From Tepidimonas charontis (lineage in GTDB: Bacteria > Pseudomonadota > Gammaproteobacteria > Burkholderiales > Burkholderiaceae_C): 34,410 nucleotides of DNA. The stretch covers positions 1-34,410 of the forward strand of contig NZ_VJON01000032.1 in assembly GCF_007556685.1 (NCBI RefSeq), given 5' to 3'. The translations under genes and the position numbers were made by a program. Under the pieces are notes generated by a model, which was not told the DNA's origin, ran no database searches, and was given only the letters and a program-made list of their open reading frames with translations. Below, piece after piece: positions 26,449-34,410 of the stretch (positions within the stretch are counted from its first letter, which is position 1; each line of letters begins with the position of its first letter).

Positions 26449-27684
26449 ATGGCTGTACAGTACACACCCCCGGGCGCTGCTGACCTGTTGCCCGTGCCCG
26501 GCCTGCGTCTGGGCGTGGCCGAGGCGCACGTGCGCAAGCCCAACCGCAAGGATCTCACCGTCATGCTGCTCGACGAAGGCAGCGCGGTGGGCGGCGTCTT
26601 CACCCGCAACCGCTACTGCGCCGCGCCGGTGCAGGTCTGCCGCGAGCACCTGGCCGCGGGGCAGGGCATCCGCGCGCTGGTGGTCAACACCGGCTGCGCC
26701 AACGCCGGCACCGGCGAACAGGGTCTGATCGACGCGCGCGCGGTCTGCATCGCGCTGGCGCAGCGGCTCGGCGTGGCGCCGCAGCAGGTGTTGCCGTTTT
26801 CCACCGGCGTCATCATGGAGCCGTTGCCGGTCGAGCGTATCGTGGCGGGGCTGCCGGCGGCGCTGGCCGACGCGGCGGACGATGGCGCGCACTGGCTGCG
26901 CGCCGCCGAAGGCATCATGACCACCGACACCGTGCCGAAGGCCGCCAGCCGGCGCGTCACGATCGACGGCGTGCCGGTGACGGTGACCGGCATTGCCAAG
27001 GGCGCCGGCATGATCCGGCCGAACATGGCGACGATGCTGGGCTTCGTGGCCACCGACGCGCCGGTGGCCCCGGAGCTGATCGGGGAGCTGGCCCGCCGCG
27101 CCGCCGACGGCTCATTCAACCGCATCACGGTCGATGGCGACACCTCCACCAACGATTCCTTCATCGTGATGGCCACCGGGCGCGCGGCCCTGCCGCGCAT
27201 CACGTCGCTGGACAGTCCCGCCGGCCAGGCCCTGCAGGCGGCGGTCACGGACGTCGCGCGCGAGCTGGCGCACGCCATCGTGCGCGACGGCGAGGGGGCG
27301 ACCAAGTTCATCACCGTGCGCGTGGAGGGCGGGCGCGACGCCGAGGAATGCCTGAAGGCCGCCTACGCCATCGCGCACTCGCCGCTGGTCAAGACCGCCT
27401 TCTACGCCAGCGACCCCAACCTCGGCCGCATCCTGGCGGCGGTGGGCTACGCCGGCATCGAGGACCTGGACCAGGGGCGCATCGAGCTGTTTCTGGACGA
27501 CGTGCACGTGGTCACGCGCGGCGGACGCCATCCGTCTTACAGGGAAGAGGACGGCGCGCGCGTGATGCGCCAAAGCGAGATCACGGTGCGTGTGGAGCTG
27601 GGGCGCGGGGCGGCCAGCGAGACGGTGTGGACCTGTGATCTCAGCCACGAATACGTGCGCATCAACGCCGACTACCGCAGCTAA
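26449..27684 (+). CDS. argJ: Bifunctional ornithine acetyltransferase / N-acetylglutamate synthase ArgJ
   Basis: Arginine biosynthesis: transfers acetyl from N-acetylornithine to glutamate and, in bifunctional forms, also acetylates glutamate from acetyl-CoA. The 411-residue precursor contains the autoproteolysis site [13 protein letters not shown], with cleavage expected between A194 and T195 to give alpha and beta chains. Further family blocks are [45 protein letters not shown] and [15 protein letters not shown]. Whether it is mono- or bifunctional cannot be told from sequence. It is followed 7 bp later by the DUF815 ATPase gene and then mutT, a grouping I associate with beta-proteobacteria. 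Confidence 0.97.
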   Translation: MAVQYTPPGAADLLPVPGLRLGVAEAHVRKPNRKDLTVMLLDEGSAVGGVFTRNRYCAAPVQVCREHLAAGQGIRALVVNTGCANAGTGEQGLIDARAVCIALAQRLGVAPQQVLPFSTGVIMEPLPVERIVAGLPAALADAADDGAHWLRAAEGIMTTDTVPKAASRRVTIDGVPVTVTGIAKGAGMIRPNMATMLGFVATDAPVAPELIGELARRAADGSFNRITVDGDTSTNDSFIVMATGRAALPRITSLDSPAGQALQAAVTDVARELAHAIVRDGEGATKFITVRVEGGRDAEECLKAAYAIAHSPLVKTAFYASDPNLGRILAAVGYAGIEDLDQGRIELFLDDVHVVTRGGRHPSYREEDGARVMRQSEITVRVELGRGAASETVWTCDLSHEYVRINADYRS

Positions 27685-27691
27685 AGCGCCG

Positions 27692-28567
27692 ATGAACGAG
27701 CGTTTCGAACGGGTACTGGCGCGTGCCGAGAGCGTGCTGGCGCGCCTGGAAGCCATCTTGCCGCAACCCCTGGGCGAGCCGGACTGGTCGGCCTCGGTGG
27801 CGTTTCGCTATCGCAAGCGCGGCGCGCATGGGGTGCTGGAGCCGGTGCGCCATGTGGCGGCCATTCGGCTCGACGATCTGAAGGAAATCGACGACCAAAA
27901 GGCGCGCGTGCAGCGCAATACCGAGCGCTTCGTGCGTGGGCTGCCGGCCAACAATGTGCTGTTGACGGGAGCGCGCGGCACCGGCAAGAGCTCGCTCGTC
28001 AAAGCCTGCCTGAATGCGTACGCCGACGCCGGGCTGCGCCTGATCGAGGTGGACAAGGCCGACCTGATCGACCTACCGGATATCGTCGACGCAGTCGCCG
28101 AGCGTCCCGAGCGTTTCGTGCTGTTTTGCGACGACCTCAGCTTCGATGAGGGTGAGTCGGGCTACAAGGCGCTCAAGTCGATGCTGGACGGCTCGGTGGC
28201 GGCCGCCACCCCCAACGTGCTGATTTACGCCACCAGCAACCGCCGTCATCTGCTGCCGGAGTACCACCGGGAAAACCTGCAAGCCCAGCATGGGCCCGAC
28301 GGCGAGGTGCACCCTGGCGAGGCCGTGGAGGAGAAGATTTCGCTGTCCGAGCGCTTTGGGCTGTGGGTGAGCTTCTACCCCTTCAGCCAAGAGCAGTATC
28401 TGGCCGTGGTGCGCCAGTGGCTGCGTCACTTCGGGTTGTCGGAGGCTGCCATCGAGGCGGCGCGTCCGCACGCGCTGGTGTGGGCGCTGGAGCGTGGCTC
28501 GCGCAGTGGCCGCGTGGCGTGGCAATTTGCGCGCGACTACGTGGGGCGGGAAGGTGGTCTGGGATGA
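27692..28567 (+). CDS. DUF815-family AAA+ ATPase
   Basis: Predicted P-loop ATPase of 291 residues belonging to the DUF815 (COG2607) family, whose function is not established. Walker A GARGTGKSS (93-101) is preceded by NNVLLT; FVLFCDDLSFDEGESGYKAL is the Walker B region, and LIYATSNRRHLLPEY is sensor-like. The C-terminal helical part contains LSERFGLWVSFYPFSQEQYL. ATG 27692 follows argJ by 7 bp, and the stop overlaps the mutT start (ATGA), so the three genes are probably co-transcribed and coupled. A link between this ATPase and arginine synthesis or nucleotide sanitation is only contextual. Confidence 0.9.
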   Translation: MNERFERVLARAESVLARLEAILPQPLGEPDWSASVAFRYRKRGAHGVLEPVRHVAAIRLDDLKEIDDQKARVQRNTERFVRGLPANNVLLTGARGTGKSSLVKACLNAYADAGLRLIEVDKADLIDLPDIVDAVAERPERFVLFCDDLSFDEGESGYKALKSMLDGSVAAATPNVLIYATSNRRHLLPEYHRENLQAQHGPDGEVHPGEAVEEKISLSERFGLWVSFYPFSQEQYLAVVRQWLRHFGLSEAAIEAARPHALVWALERGSRSGRVAWQFARDYVGREGGLG

Positions 28568-29148
28568 CCATGTCACCCGCCGCTGGCCACGCAGCCAACC
28601 CCCGCATCGACGCCGTTGCCGCCGCCGGGATGGCGTTCGACGCCGTCAGCGCCGAGGTCGCCGGCGCGCCGGTGCTGGTGGTCGATGGGGCGCGGCCCCG
28701 GCCGCCGCAGCCGCGCCCCTTGGTGGCGGTGGCCGTGGGGCTGCTGATCGACGCCGAAGGCCGCTTTTTGATGACCACGCGCCCGCCCGGCAAAGCCTAT
28801 GCCGGTTACTGGGAATTTCCGGGCGGCAAGGTCGAGCCGGGTGAGACCGTGGAGCAGGCGCTGCGGCGTGAGCTGCGCGAGGAAATCGGCGTCATCATCG
28901 CCGCGGCGCAGCCCTGGCGCGAGCTGGTGGTGGATTACCCGCATGCGCTGGTACGGCTGCACGTCTGCCGCATCACCCAATGGCAAGGCGAGCTGCACAT
29001 GCACGAGGGGCAAGCCTGCGCCTGGCAGACGCTGCCGGTGACCGTAGCGCCGGTGCTGCCCGGCACGGTACCCTTGCTTCAGGCGTTACAGGAGGGTTCA
29101 TCGGCACCGGCGTCGGGCGCAGGTGCCGAGGGCTCGGGTACCCGGTAG
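28564..29148 (+). CDS. mutT: NUDIX hydrolase, MutT-type (8-oxo-dGTP diphosphatase)
   Basis: Predicted to hydrolyse 8-oxo-dGTP to the monophosphate and so prevent A:T to C:G mutations. The 194-residue product has a complete Nudix box [20 protein letters not shown] followed by EIGV (about 87-110), preceded by GYWEFPGG, which favours a MutT over other Nudix enzymes. It carries an N-terminal extension of about 50 residues not needed for the fold. The ATG lies in the stop of the DUF815 gene (4-nt overlap). The last 70 bp overlap the end of yacG on the other strand, where the protein tail is low-complexity. Confidence 0.88.
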   Translation: MTMSPAAGHAANPRIDAVAAAGMAFDAVSAEVAGAPVLVVDGARPRPPQPRPLVAVAVGLLIDAEGRFLMTTRPPGKAYAGYWEFPGGKVEPGETVEQALRRELREEIGVIIAAAQPWRELVVDYPHALVRLHVCRITQWQGELHMHEGQACAWQTLPVTVAPVLPGTVPLLQALQEGSSAPASGAGAEGSGTR

Positions 29149-29291
29149 CACTCGGCGGCCCAGGCGCCCAAGTCGATCTGTCGACAGCGCTGACTGCAAA
29201 AAGGACGCCACGGATTGTCAGGCGCATAGCGCGCTGGCGCGCCACACTGCGGGCACCGCACGGTACGTGGCGTCATGGCTGGTTCGTTCAT
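29079..29291 (-). CDS. yacG: DNA gyrase inhibitor YacG, zinc-binding
   Basis: Small zinc protein; E. coli YacG binds GyrB and inhibits gyrase. The 70-residue product has CPQC (residues 13-16 from ATG 29291) and FCSQRC, giving the C-X2-C / C-X3-C zinc ligands, followed by [17 protein letters not shown], a highly typical YacG block. ATG 29291 is favoured by AAGGTAG 3-5 nt upstream; ATG 29276 is possible. Last gene of the maeB-pilD-coaE-zapD-yacG operon, 16 bp after zapD. Its 3' end overlaps mutT head-on by 70 bp. Confidence 0.93.
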   Translation of the reverse strand: MNEPAMTPRTVRCPQCGAPARYAPDNPWRPFCSQRCRQIDLGAWAAECYRVPEPSAPAPDAGADEPSCNA

Positions 29292-29307
29292 CGCTACCTT
29301 GCGCCTC

Positions 29308-30066
29308 TCAGGCACACAGATGCACTTCGAATTCGGCCTCGGCGTCGGCGGCGTGTTCCAGACGGCCGTCGGCGTTGCGGCGCAGCAAGCGCACCGAAAA
29401 CAGCAGCCGGTTGCCGCTGATTTCGGGGATCAGCCCCAAGGCCGGGTCGAGCCAGATGCGTAGCAATTGAAAGGTGCGCGTCTGCGGCAGACTCTGCTGA
29501 TAGGCCCCCTGCGTGGCGAACACCTTTTGCGCCACACCCGTTTCACGCAACAGTTGCAGCAATAGCTGCACGGGATCAGCCAGACACGCCAGGGTCGAGG
29601 CCCAGCGTGTCAGATCGGCCTGCCGTTGCGCCGGACTCTGGTGCAACCAGTCGTGGTAGGCGGGCAAATCGAAGGCACAGGTGCCGCCGGGAATGGCGAT
29701 GCGGTTGCGTACCGTGTTGAGCCACTCGATGCCGCCGAGCGCGTGGCCGGCGCGGCCTTCGTCATCGCGCAATGCGGCGTAGCAGCGGTCGATGCGCGCC
29801 ATCAGCGCATCCAGCGCCGCCTCGGAAATGGCAGGGTTGCCGCGGTAGGCGTTGAAGGTTTGCTTGTGGCGCTCCAAGTCCTTCAGAATCTCGGTTTTGA
29901 GATCGGCGCGCGCACCGACGTCGGTGATCTCGAACAGCGTCTGCAAAGCGAAGTGGTGATCCAGCGCTTCGCTGCGCGCCACCAAGGTGCCCAGGCGCTG
30001 CAACAGATGTTCCAGCCGCAAATAGGTGCGGATGCGTTCGTTGAAAGGGTATTCGTACAGAATCAC
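29308..30066 (-). CDS. zapD: Cell division protein ZapD
   Basis: Cytoplasmic factor that bundles FtsZ filaments at the Z-ring. The 252-residue product starts (GTG) [20 protein letters not shown], aligning with the E. coli start, and has [31 protein letters not shown] and [19 protein letters not shown], all family blocks. GTG 30066 is chosen because the similarity begins there; no Shine-Dalgarno exists. It lies 7 bp after coaE, and TATGAT across the coaE stop is a possible private promoter. coaE-zapD-yacG is a conserved proteobacterial order. Confidence 0.94.
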   Translation of the reverse strand: MILYEYPFNERIRTYLRLEHLLQRLGTLVARSEALDHHFALQTLFEITDVGARADLKTEILKDLERHKQTFNAYRGNPAISEAALDALMARIDRCYAALRDDEGRAGHALGGIEWLNTVRNRIAIPGGTCAFDLPAYHDWLHQSPAQRQADLTRWASTLACLADPVQLLLQLLRETGVAQKVFATQGAYQQSLPQTRTFQLLRIWLDPALGLIPEISGNRLLFSVRLLRRNADGRLEHAADAEAEFEVHLCA

Positions 30067-30072
30067 GCGGTC

Positions 30073-30078
30073 ATCATA
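30073..30078 (-). promoter_or_regulatory. Putative -10 box of zapD, overlapping the coaE stop codon
   Basis: TATGAT on the minus strand contains the coaE TGA, and 6 nt separate it from the zapD GTG: the same hexamer and spacing as in front of dciA. Confidence 0.35.
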
Positions 30079-30679
30079 GCGGCAAAGTGCGCCGATCCCA
30101 CAGTTGGCGCACGCGTGCACGCAAGGTGGCCAGATCGGTGCCCTCGTTGTCGATGACGGCATCGGCGGCGGCCAGCCGCTGCGCGCGGCTGGCCTGCTGC
30201 GCCAGCACCGCTTGCACCTGCGCGCGCGGCCAACCGTTGCGGGCCATGACGCGGCGAATCTGGGTTTCGGGCGTGCAGTCGACCACCCAAACGCGGTCGC
30301 AGCGCTGCCGCCAGGCGTCGGACTCCACCAGCAGCGGCAAGTCGAGCACGATGGTATCGGCCGTACATGCCGCGATGCGGCGATCGATCTCGGCACGCAC
30401 CAGCGGATGGATGATCGCCTCCAGCCGCGCCTTTGCCTGCGGATCGGCAAAGACCAGCGCGCGCATGCGGGCCCGGTCCAGTGCACCGTCGGGGGCGATG
30501 AAGTCGGGCCCGAAGGCGCGCCGGATCGGCTCGATCGCCGCGCCGCCGGCGGCGGTGCAGGCGCGCGATAGCGCATCGGCGTCCACCACCGTGGCGCCCA
30601 GTTCAGCGAGCATCGCAGCCACCGTGCTTTTGCCGCTGCCGATGCCGCCGGTCAGACCGATGCGCAAGGGTTTGGCCAT
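30074..30679 (-). CDS. coaE: Dephospho-CoA kinase
   Basis: Last step of coenzyme A synthesis: phosphorylates the 3'-OH of dephospho-CoA. The 201-residue product has the P-loop GLTGGIGSGKST (8-19), VVDADALSRACTA, and the core IVLDLPLLVESDAW with VWVVDCTPETQIRRVMAR. ATG 30679 follows pilD by 21 bp. Placement between pilD and zapD is the classical pilD-coaE-zapD cluster. Confidence 0.97.
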   Translation of the reverse strand: MAKPLRIGLTGGIGSGKSTVAAMLAELGATVVDADALSRACTAAGGAAIEPIRRAFGPDFIAPDGALDRARMRALVFADPQAKARLEAIIHPLVRAEIDRRIAACTADTIVLDLPLLVESDAWRQRCDRVWVVDCTPETQIRRVMARNGWPRAQVQAVLAQQASRAQRLAAADAVIDNEGTDLATLRARVRQLWDRRTLPL

Positions 30680-30700
30680 CGTTGTGCACGCACCGGTGTG

Positions 30701-31684
30701 TCAGCCCAAGCCCAGCGCACGCACGACGGAGCCCGGCCCCACCGTCCAGACCAACAGGCCGCCGAAGGCCAAAAACGGCCCAAAGGGAACGTAGCGCCCC
30801 TCCCGCAGGGCGTGTGCTGCCTTCATACCCAGCCCCACCACGGCGCCCAGCGCCGAGGCCACCAGCACCAACGGGATGAGTGCCTGCCAGCCCAGCCAAG
30901 CGCCCAGCGCCGCCAGCAGTTTGAAGTCGCCGTACCCCATGCCCTCTTTGCCGGTGAGCAGCTTGAAGGTCCAATAGACGCACCACAGCGACAGATAGCC
31001 CGCCACCGCCCCCCAAAGGGCGTCGGGCAGCGTCACCTCGGTGAACCCGACGGCGGCAGCGATCAGGCCCGCCCAGGCCAGCGGCAGCGTGATGTCGTCC
31101 GGCAACAGGGTGGTGTCCCAGTCGATGAAGGCCAGGGCCAGCACGGCGGCCACGAAGCCCCACCAAGCAAGCGTGGCGGCGCTGACGCCGTAGCGGGTGA
31201 AGACGGCGATGAAGGCGGCGGCGGTCAGCAGCTCCACCAACGGGTAGCGCAAGCCGATGGCAGCGCCGCACGCCGCACAGCGCCCGCGCAGGGCCAGCCA
31301 ACTCAGGATGGGAATGTTGTGGTACCAACGCAGCGACGTGCCGCAGTGCGGGCAGTGCGAGCGCGGCACCAGCAGGTTGTAGGCGGACGCAGGCGCTTGC
31401 GCCGCCGCGTCAGGGGGGTGGGTGGCAGCCGCCGCGCCGCCTGTCGCCATGGTGACGCCACCTGATCGGTCGTCTGGAGTGCCGTCCGTTGTGTTGACGC
31501 CGTCTGGGCGACGTGCGTCGGCACCGTCTGCCAGCGTGGCCGCGGTATAGGCTGCAGCCTCGGCCGCCCAGCGTCGCTCCAGCATGCGCGGCAGGCGGTG
31601 GATCACGACGTTCAAAAAACTGCCCACCAGCAGGCCGAGTAGGCCAGCGGCCAGCCAACCCCAGGGCCCGAGCATGGGGATCAT
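30701..31684 (-). CDS. pilD: Prepilin peptidase / N-methyltransferase PilD
   Basis: Inner-membrane aspartic protease that cleaves and N-methylates type IV prepilins and type II secretion pseudopilins. The 327-residue product has GSFLNVVIHRLPRMLERRW at the N-terminus, the zinc tetracysteine CPHC (111-114) and CAAC (136-139), and the two catalytic Asp regions FIDWDTTLLPDD (187-198) and GYGDFK (250-255), plus several membrane segments. Residues about 46-100 form an Ala/Thr/Asp/Gly-rich low-complexity insertion between the first helix and YNLLVPRSHC, making it longer than the usual ~290. The ATG overlaps the maeB stop (ATGA). Confidence 0.95.
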   Translation of the reverse strand: MIPMLGPWGWLAAGLLGLLVGSFLNVVIHRLPRMLERRWAAEAAAYTAATLADGADARRPDGVNTTDGTPDDRSGGVTMATGGAAAATHPPDAAAQAPASAYNLLVPRSHCPHCGTSLRWYHNIPILSWLALRGRCAACGAAIGLRYPLVELLTAAAFIAVFTRYGVSAATLAWWGFVAAVLALAFIDWDTTLLPDDITLPLAWAGLIAAAVGFTEVTLPDALWGAVAGYLSLWCVYWTFKLLTGKEGMGYGDFKLLAALGAWLGWQALIPLVLVASALGAVVGLGMKAAHALREGRYVPFGPFLAFGGLLVWTVGPGSVVRALGLG

Positions 31685-33975
31685 ACACGCATGCCCGCCG
31701 CAGCCACCGCCGTCATATTCAACACCCGGCGCACCGTGGCCGCGGGCGTGAGGATGTGCGCCGTGCCATTGACGCCCATCAGAATGGGGCCGACGGTGAC
31801 GCCGCCGCTGGTGGTGGTTTTCATCACGTTGTACAGGATATTGGCCGCATCCAGATTGGGGCAGACCAGCAGATTGGCACTGCCGCTGAGCGTGGAGTCG
31901 GACAAGAAGCGCGCGCGGATGTCGGGTTCGAGCGCGGCGTCGCCGTGTAACTCACCATCGCATTCGATTTCGGGATGGGCGGCGACGAACAGGTCACGTG
32001 CCAGGCGCATCTTGCGTGCGCTGGCGCGTTTGGAGGAACCGAAGGTGGAGTGTGACAGGAAGGCCACCTTGGGTGTGATGCCGAAGCGCTGGACCTCCTG
32101 TGCCGCCATCCAGGCGATTTCGGCCAGTTGCTCGGCGCTCGGGTCTTCGTTGACGTAGGTGTCGGTAATGAAGATCGGGCCGCGGTCGGTGTTGACGGCG
32201 TTGACGGCGGCAAACAGCGTTGCGCCCGGCCGCCGGCCCAGGATGCTTTCGATGCGCTCCAGGTGCGTGGTGTACGTGCCCACCAGGCCGCAGATGAGTG
32301 CATCGGCGTCGCCCAGATGCAACATGAGCGAGCCGATGATGGTGTTGGAGCGGCGCACGGCGGCCTTGGCTACTTCCGGGGTGGCGCCGTTGCGCTTCAT
32401 CAGTTGGTGGTAGGCCTCCCAGTACTGGCGAAAGCGCGGGTCGTCTTCGGGGTTGACGTTTGCCAGGTCCACCCCCAGGCGCAGGTGCAGTCCGGCCTTG
32501 CGAATGCGCGCCTCGATCACGGCCGGGCGGCCGATCAGGATCGGCTGCGCGATGCCTTCTTCCAACGCCAGCTGGGCGGCGCGTAGCGCGCGTTCGTCCT
32601 CGCCGTCGGCATAGGCCACGCGCGCGCGCGGGGCTTGCGCCTTGGCGCGGGCAAAGATCGGTCGCATCAGGATGCCGGTTTGATAGACGAAGCGCTGCAG
32701 GCTGTCGCGGTAGGCATCCAGGTCGGCGATGGGGCGCGTGGCCACCCCCGATTCGGCGGCCGCTTGGGCCACCGCCGGAGCGATGCGCAGGATCAGCCGG
32801 GTATCGAACGGCTTCGGGATCAGGTAGTCCGGGCCGAACTGCAGCTCCTGCCCGGCATAGGCGGCGGCCACCTCGTCGCTGATCTCGGCTTTGGCCAGGG
32901 CGGCGATTTCACGCACGCACGCCAGCTTCATCGCTTCGGTGATGCGGGTGGCACCGCAGTCCAGCGCGCCCCGAAAGATGTAGGGAAAGCACAGGACGTT
33001 GTTGACTTGGTTGGGGTAGTCGGAGCGGCCGGTGGCGATGATGCAGTCTGGCCGCGCCGCCTTGGCCAGCTCGGGGCGAATCTCGGGCTCCGGGTTGGCC
33101 AGCGCCAGGATGATGGGGCGCTCGGCCATGGTTTGTACCATCTCGGGGGTCAGCACGCCGGGGGCGGAGCAGCCAAGAAAGACGTCGGCCCCGCGCACCG
33201 CATCGGCCAGGGTCCGCGCGTCGGTGTGGCGGCAGTAGCGCCGCTTGGATTCGTCGAGCCGTCCAGCCAGCGCATCGTCGCGTTGGTCGTGGATGACGCC
33301 TTTGGAGTCACACACCAGCACGTGCTCGGGCCGCGCGCCCAGGGCGACGAACAGGTCCAGCACGGCAATCGCTGCTGCCCCGGCACCCGAGACGGCAATG
33401 CGCACGTCGCCGATGGCCTTGCCCACCAGCTCCAGCGCGTTGATGAGCGCCGCCGACGCAATGATGGCGGTGCCGTGTTGGTCGTCGTGAAAGACGGGGA
33501 TGTTGAGTCGCTCGCGCAGCTTGCGCTCGATGTAGAAACACTCGGGCGCCTTGATGTCTTCCAGGTTGATGCCGCCCAGCGTCGGCTCCAGCGCGGCGAT
33601 GATCTCGACCAGTTTGTCCGGGTCTTTTTCCGCCAGTTCGATATCGAAGACATCGATGCCGGCGAATTTTTTGAACAGGCAGCCTTTGCCTTCCATGACC
33701 GGCTTGCCTGCCAGCGGACCGATGTCGCCCAGGCCCAGCACCGCAGTGCCGTTGGTGACGACGCCGACCAGATTGCCGCGGCTGGTGTAGTCGGCGGCTT
33801 TGCGCGGGTCGGCGGCGATTTCCAGACAGGGGTAGGCGACGCCGGGCGAGTAGGCCAGGCTCAAGTCGCGCTGATTGGACAGCGCCTTGGTGGGGGTGAT
33901 GGAGATCTTGCCCCGGGTGGGTGTGCGGTGGTACTCCAGGGCGGCTTCGCGCAGGGCTTGTTCGGTGGGGGTCAT
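31681..33975 (-). CDS. maeB: NADP-dependent malic enzyme with phosphotransacetylase-like domain
   Basis: Oxidatively decarboxylates malate to pyruvate with NADP. The 764-residue product has an N-terminal malic enzyme half (about 1-430; [65 protein letters not shown]) and a C-terminal PTA_PTB domain (about 430-764; [45 protein letters not shown]). That domain is usually regulatory rather than catalytic in MaeB. ATG 33975 ([17 protein letters not shown]) matches the family start; the frame remains open to 34101 but without similarity. First gene of a five-gene minus-strand operon ending in yacG. Confidence 0.97.
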   Translation of the reverse strand: MTPTEQALREAALEYHRTPTRGKISITPTKALSNQRDLSLAYSPGVAYPCLEIAADPRKAADYTSRGNLVGVVTNGTAVLGLGDIGPLAGKPVMEGKGCLFKKFAGIDVFDIELAEKDPDKLVEIIAALEPTLGGINLEDIKAPECFYIERKLRERLNIPVFHDDQHGTAIIASAALINALELVGKAIGDVRIAVSGAGAAAIAVLDLFVALGARPEHVLVCDSKGVIHDQRDDALAGRLDESKRRYCRHTDARTLADAVRGADVFLGCSAPGVLTPEMVQTMAERPIILALANPEPEIRPELAKAARPDCIIATGRSDYPNQVNNVLCFPYIFRGALDCGATRITEAMKLACVREIAALAKAEISDEVAAAYAGQELQFGPDYLIPKPFDTRLILRIAPAVAQAAAESGVATRPIADLDAYRDSLQRFVYQTGILMRPIFARAKAQAPRARVAYADGEDERALRAAQLALEEGIAQPILIGRPAVIEARIRKAGLHLRLGVDLANVNPEDDPRFRQYWEAYHQLMKRNGATPEVAKAAVRRSNTIIGSLMLHLGDADALICGLVGTYTTHLERIESILGRRPGATLFAAVNAVNTDRGPIFITDTYVNEDPSAEQLAEIAWMAAQEVQRFGITPKVAFLSHSTFGSSKRASARKMRLARDLFVAAHPEIECDGELHGDAALEPDIRARFLSDSTLSGSANLLVCPNLDAANILYNVMKTTTSGGVTVGPILMGVNGTAHILTPAATVRRVLNMTAVAAAGMRV

Positions 33976-33988
33976 GGACACGTGGCGG

Positions 33989-33994
33989 ACGATA
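33989..33994 (-). promoter_or_regulatory. Putative -10 box of maeB
   Basis: TATCGT on the minus strand, 13 nt before the maeB ATG, predicting a leader of only about 6 nt. A second candidate, TACACT, lies at 34043-34048. Neither has a clear -35, and there is no Shine-Dalgarno before the ATG. Confidence 0.3.
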
Positions 33995-34175
33995 GGTGAG
34001 AAACGTGCGTCGATCGGCGGGACGCGGTGGGCAACAGGGGCAAGTGTAGCCGCCCGTGGCCCAGCGTACCGCAGGGCTTTCGCGTCGATCCGTCCGGTCA
34101 TGAATGCACTGGGGCGATCGCCCGGTCCATGGGGGCGTCGTCGGCCGGCGTCGATCCGGGCCTGTCAAGGCAAAG

Positions 34176-34213
34176 TAGAAATGTCCGCCCTCTGAGCAAG
34201 TTAGAAATGTCCG
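34176..34213. repeat. Two direct repeats TAGAAATGTCCG at the IS end
   Basis: Copies at 34176-34187 and 34202-34213, with a 26-bp period. Probably transposase-binding sites in the element's terminal region. Confidence 0.85.
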
Positions 34214-34233
34214 GTTTGACGCCGAAGGTATGT

Positions 34234-34267
34234 CCTCATGGGCTGGCCCATGGGCCAGCCCATGAGG
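34234..34267. repeat. 34-bp perfect palindrome at the transposase stop codon
   Basis: CCTCATGGGCTGGCCCA (34234-34250) is followed directly by its exact reverse complement (34251-34267). The transposase-like frame stops at 34236-34238 within it. It would form a long hairpin in RNA or a cruciform in DNA; there is no T tract for classic termination. Confidence 0.95.
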
Positions 34268-34409
34268 GCGGAGCGCTGAAGAGACGACGCCAGGGGTGCT
34301 CAGGGCCGGGACACCATGGCTGTTTGACTTGGCGCGCTTTGAGGATGTCATCCACCCGCGCATTGAGCGTCTTGTCATCGACGGCGCTGGGGGTGGCTGG
34401 AGCAGGATC
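34236..34409 (-). CDS. Transposase-like C-terminal fragment (partial at window edge)
   Basis: 57 open codons enter from the right edge and stop inside the palindrome. The sequence contains DDKTLNARVDDILKARQVKQ followed by PWCPGPEHPWRRLF. A proline-rich HPWRR-type tail is something I associate with integrase-core IS transposases, and the flanking direct repeats support this. The last residues (PSWAGPWASP) are encoded by the palindrome itself and may be an abnormal extension. Catalytic residues would lie outside the window. Confidence 0.5.
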   Translation of the reverse strand, partial: DPAPATPSAVDDKTLNARVDDILKARQVKQPWCPGPEHPWRRLFSAPPSWAGPWASP

Positions 34410-34410
34410 G

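Larger units (their letters stand above)
34163..34410. mobile_element. End of an insertion sequence, continuing past the window edge
   Basis: The region upstream of maeB changes character at about 34163 (TGTCAAGGCAAAG). It carries two direct copies of TAGAAATGTCCG at 34176 and 34202, a perfect palindrome and a transposase-like C-terminus on the minus strand pointing toward the end. Multiple short repeats near a terminus are typical of IS21-like and some integrase-core elements. The exact family and boundary are inferred; the TG at 34163 is only a candidate terminus. Confidence 0.65.

Noticed and set aside
24532-26892. 786-codon minus-strand frame opposite the chemoreceptor and argJ
   Set aside because: Crosses two clear plus-strand genes and has antisense-type composition.

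Overview
The window is GC-rich, densely packed chromosomal DNA from a beta-proteobacterium, most likely Burkholderiales (Comamonadaceae-like). This is inferred from gene content and order: an imuA-imuB-dnaE2 cassette, trxB / ftsK-lolA-rarA, dciA-secA, argJ-DUF815-mutT, and maeB-pilD-coaE-zapD-yacG. A CIRCE element in front of rpoH and recurrent CTACAAT -10 boxes fit the same picture. I cannot name a genus. No rRNA, tRNA, CRISPR array or prophage was seen.

Layout. (1) 1-4992, minus strand: the SOS mutagenesis cassette imuA-imuB-dnaE2, with overlapping genes and a near-perfect LexA box at 4999-5018; dnaE2 runs off the left edge. (2) 5199-6425, plus: an acyl-CoA desaturase, ended by a terminator shared with the convergent ribosomal pair rpmB-rpmG (6541-6967, minus). 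(3) 7414-8364, minus: trxB, divergent from ftsK-lolA-rarA (8442-13214, plus). (4) 13462-17030, plus: livHMGF, a branched-chain amino acid ABC transporter without its binding protein, preceded by a leader with a dyad, a -10 box and a terminator-like hairpin. (5) lysS (plus) converges on rpoH (minus, CIRCE in its leader). (6) 19891-24444, plus: a PQQ-type sugar dehydrogenase, dciA and secA. (7) 24574-26379: a chemoreceptor gene split by one in-frame TAG. (8) 26449-29148, plus: argJ, a DUF815 ATPase and mutT. mutT overlaps, tail to tail, the minus-strand operon maeB-pilD-coaE-zapD-yacG (33975 down to 29079). (9) 34163-34410: the end of an insertion sequence, with direct repeats, a transposase tail and a 34-bp perfect palindrome.

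Most genes are housekeeping: replication and repair (DnaE2/ImuAB, RarA, DciA, MutT), division (FtsK, ZapD), envelope and secretion (LolA, SecA, PilD), translation (LysS, L28, L33), redox, heat shock and core metabolism. I found no convincing new multi-gene system. The most interesting signals are regulatory. Five genes (imuA, trxB, dciA, argJ, zapD) have a TANNNT hexamer exactly 6-7 nt before the start codon and no usable Shine-Dalgarno sequence, which predicts leaderless mRNAs. HrcA control of rpoH, the promoter-terminator leader of livH, the amber-interrupted but otherwise intact chemoreceptor, and the palindrome at the IS end also deserve a second look.
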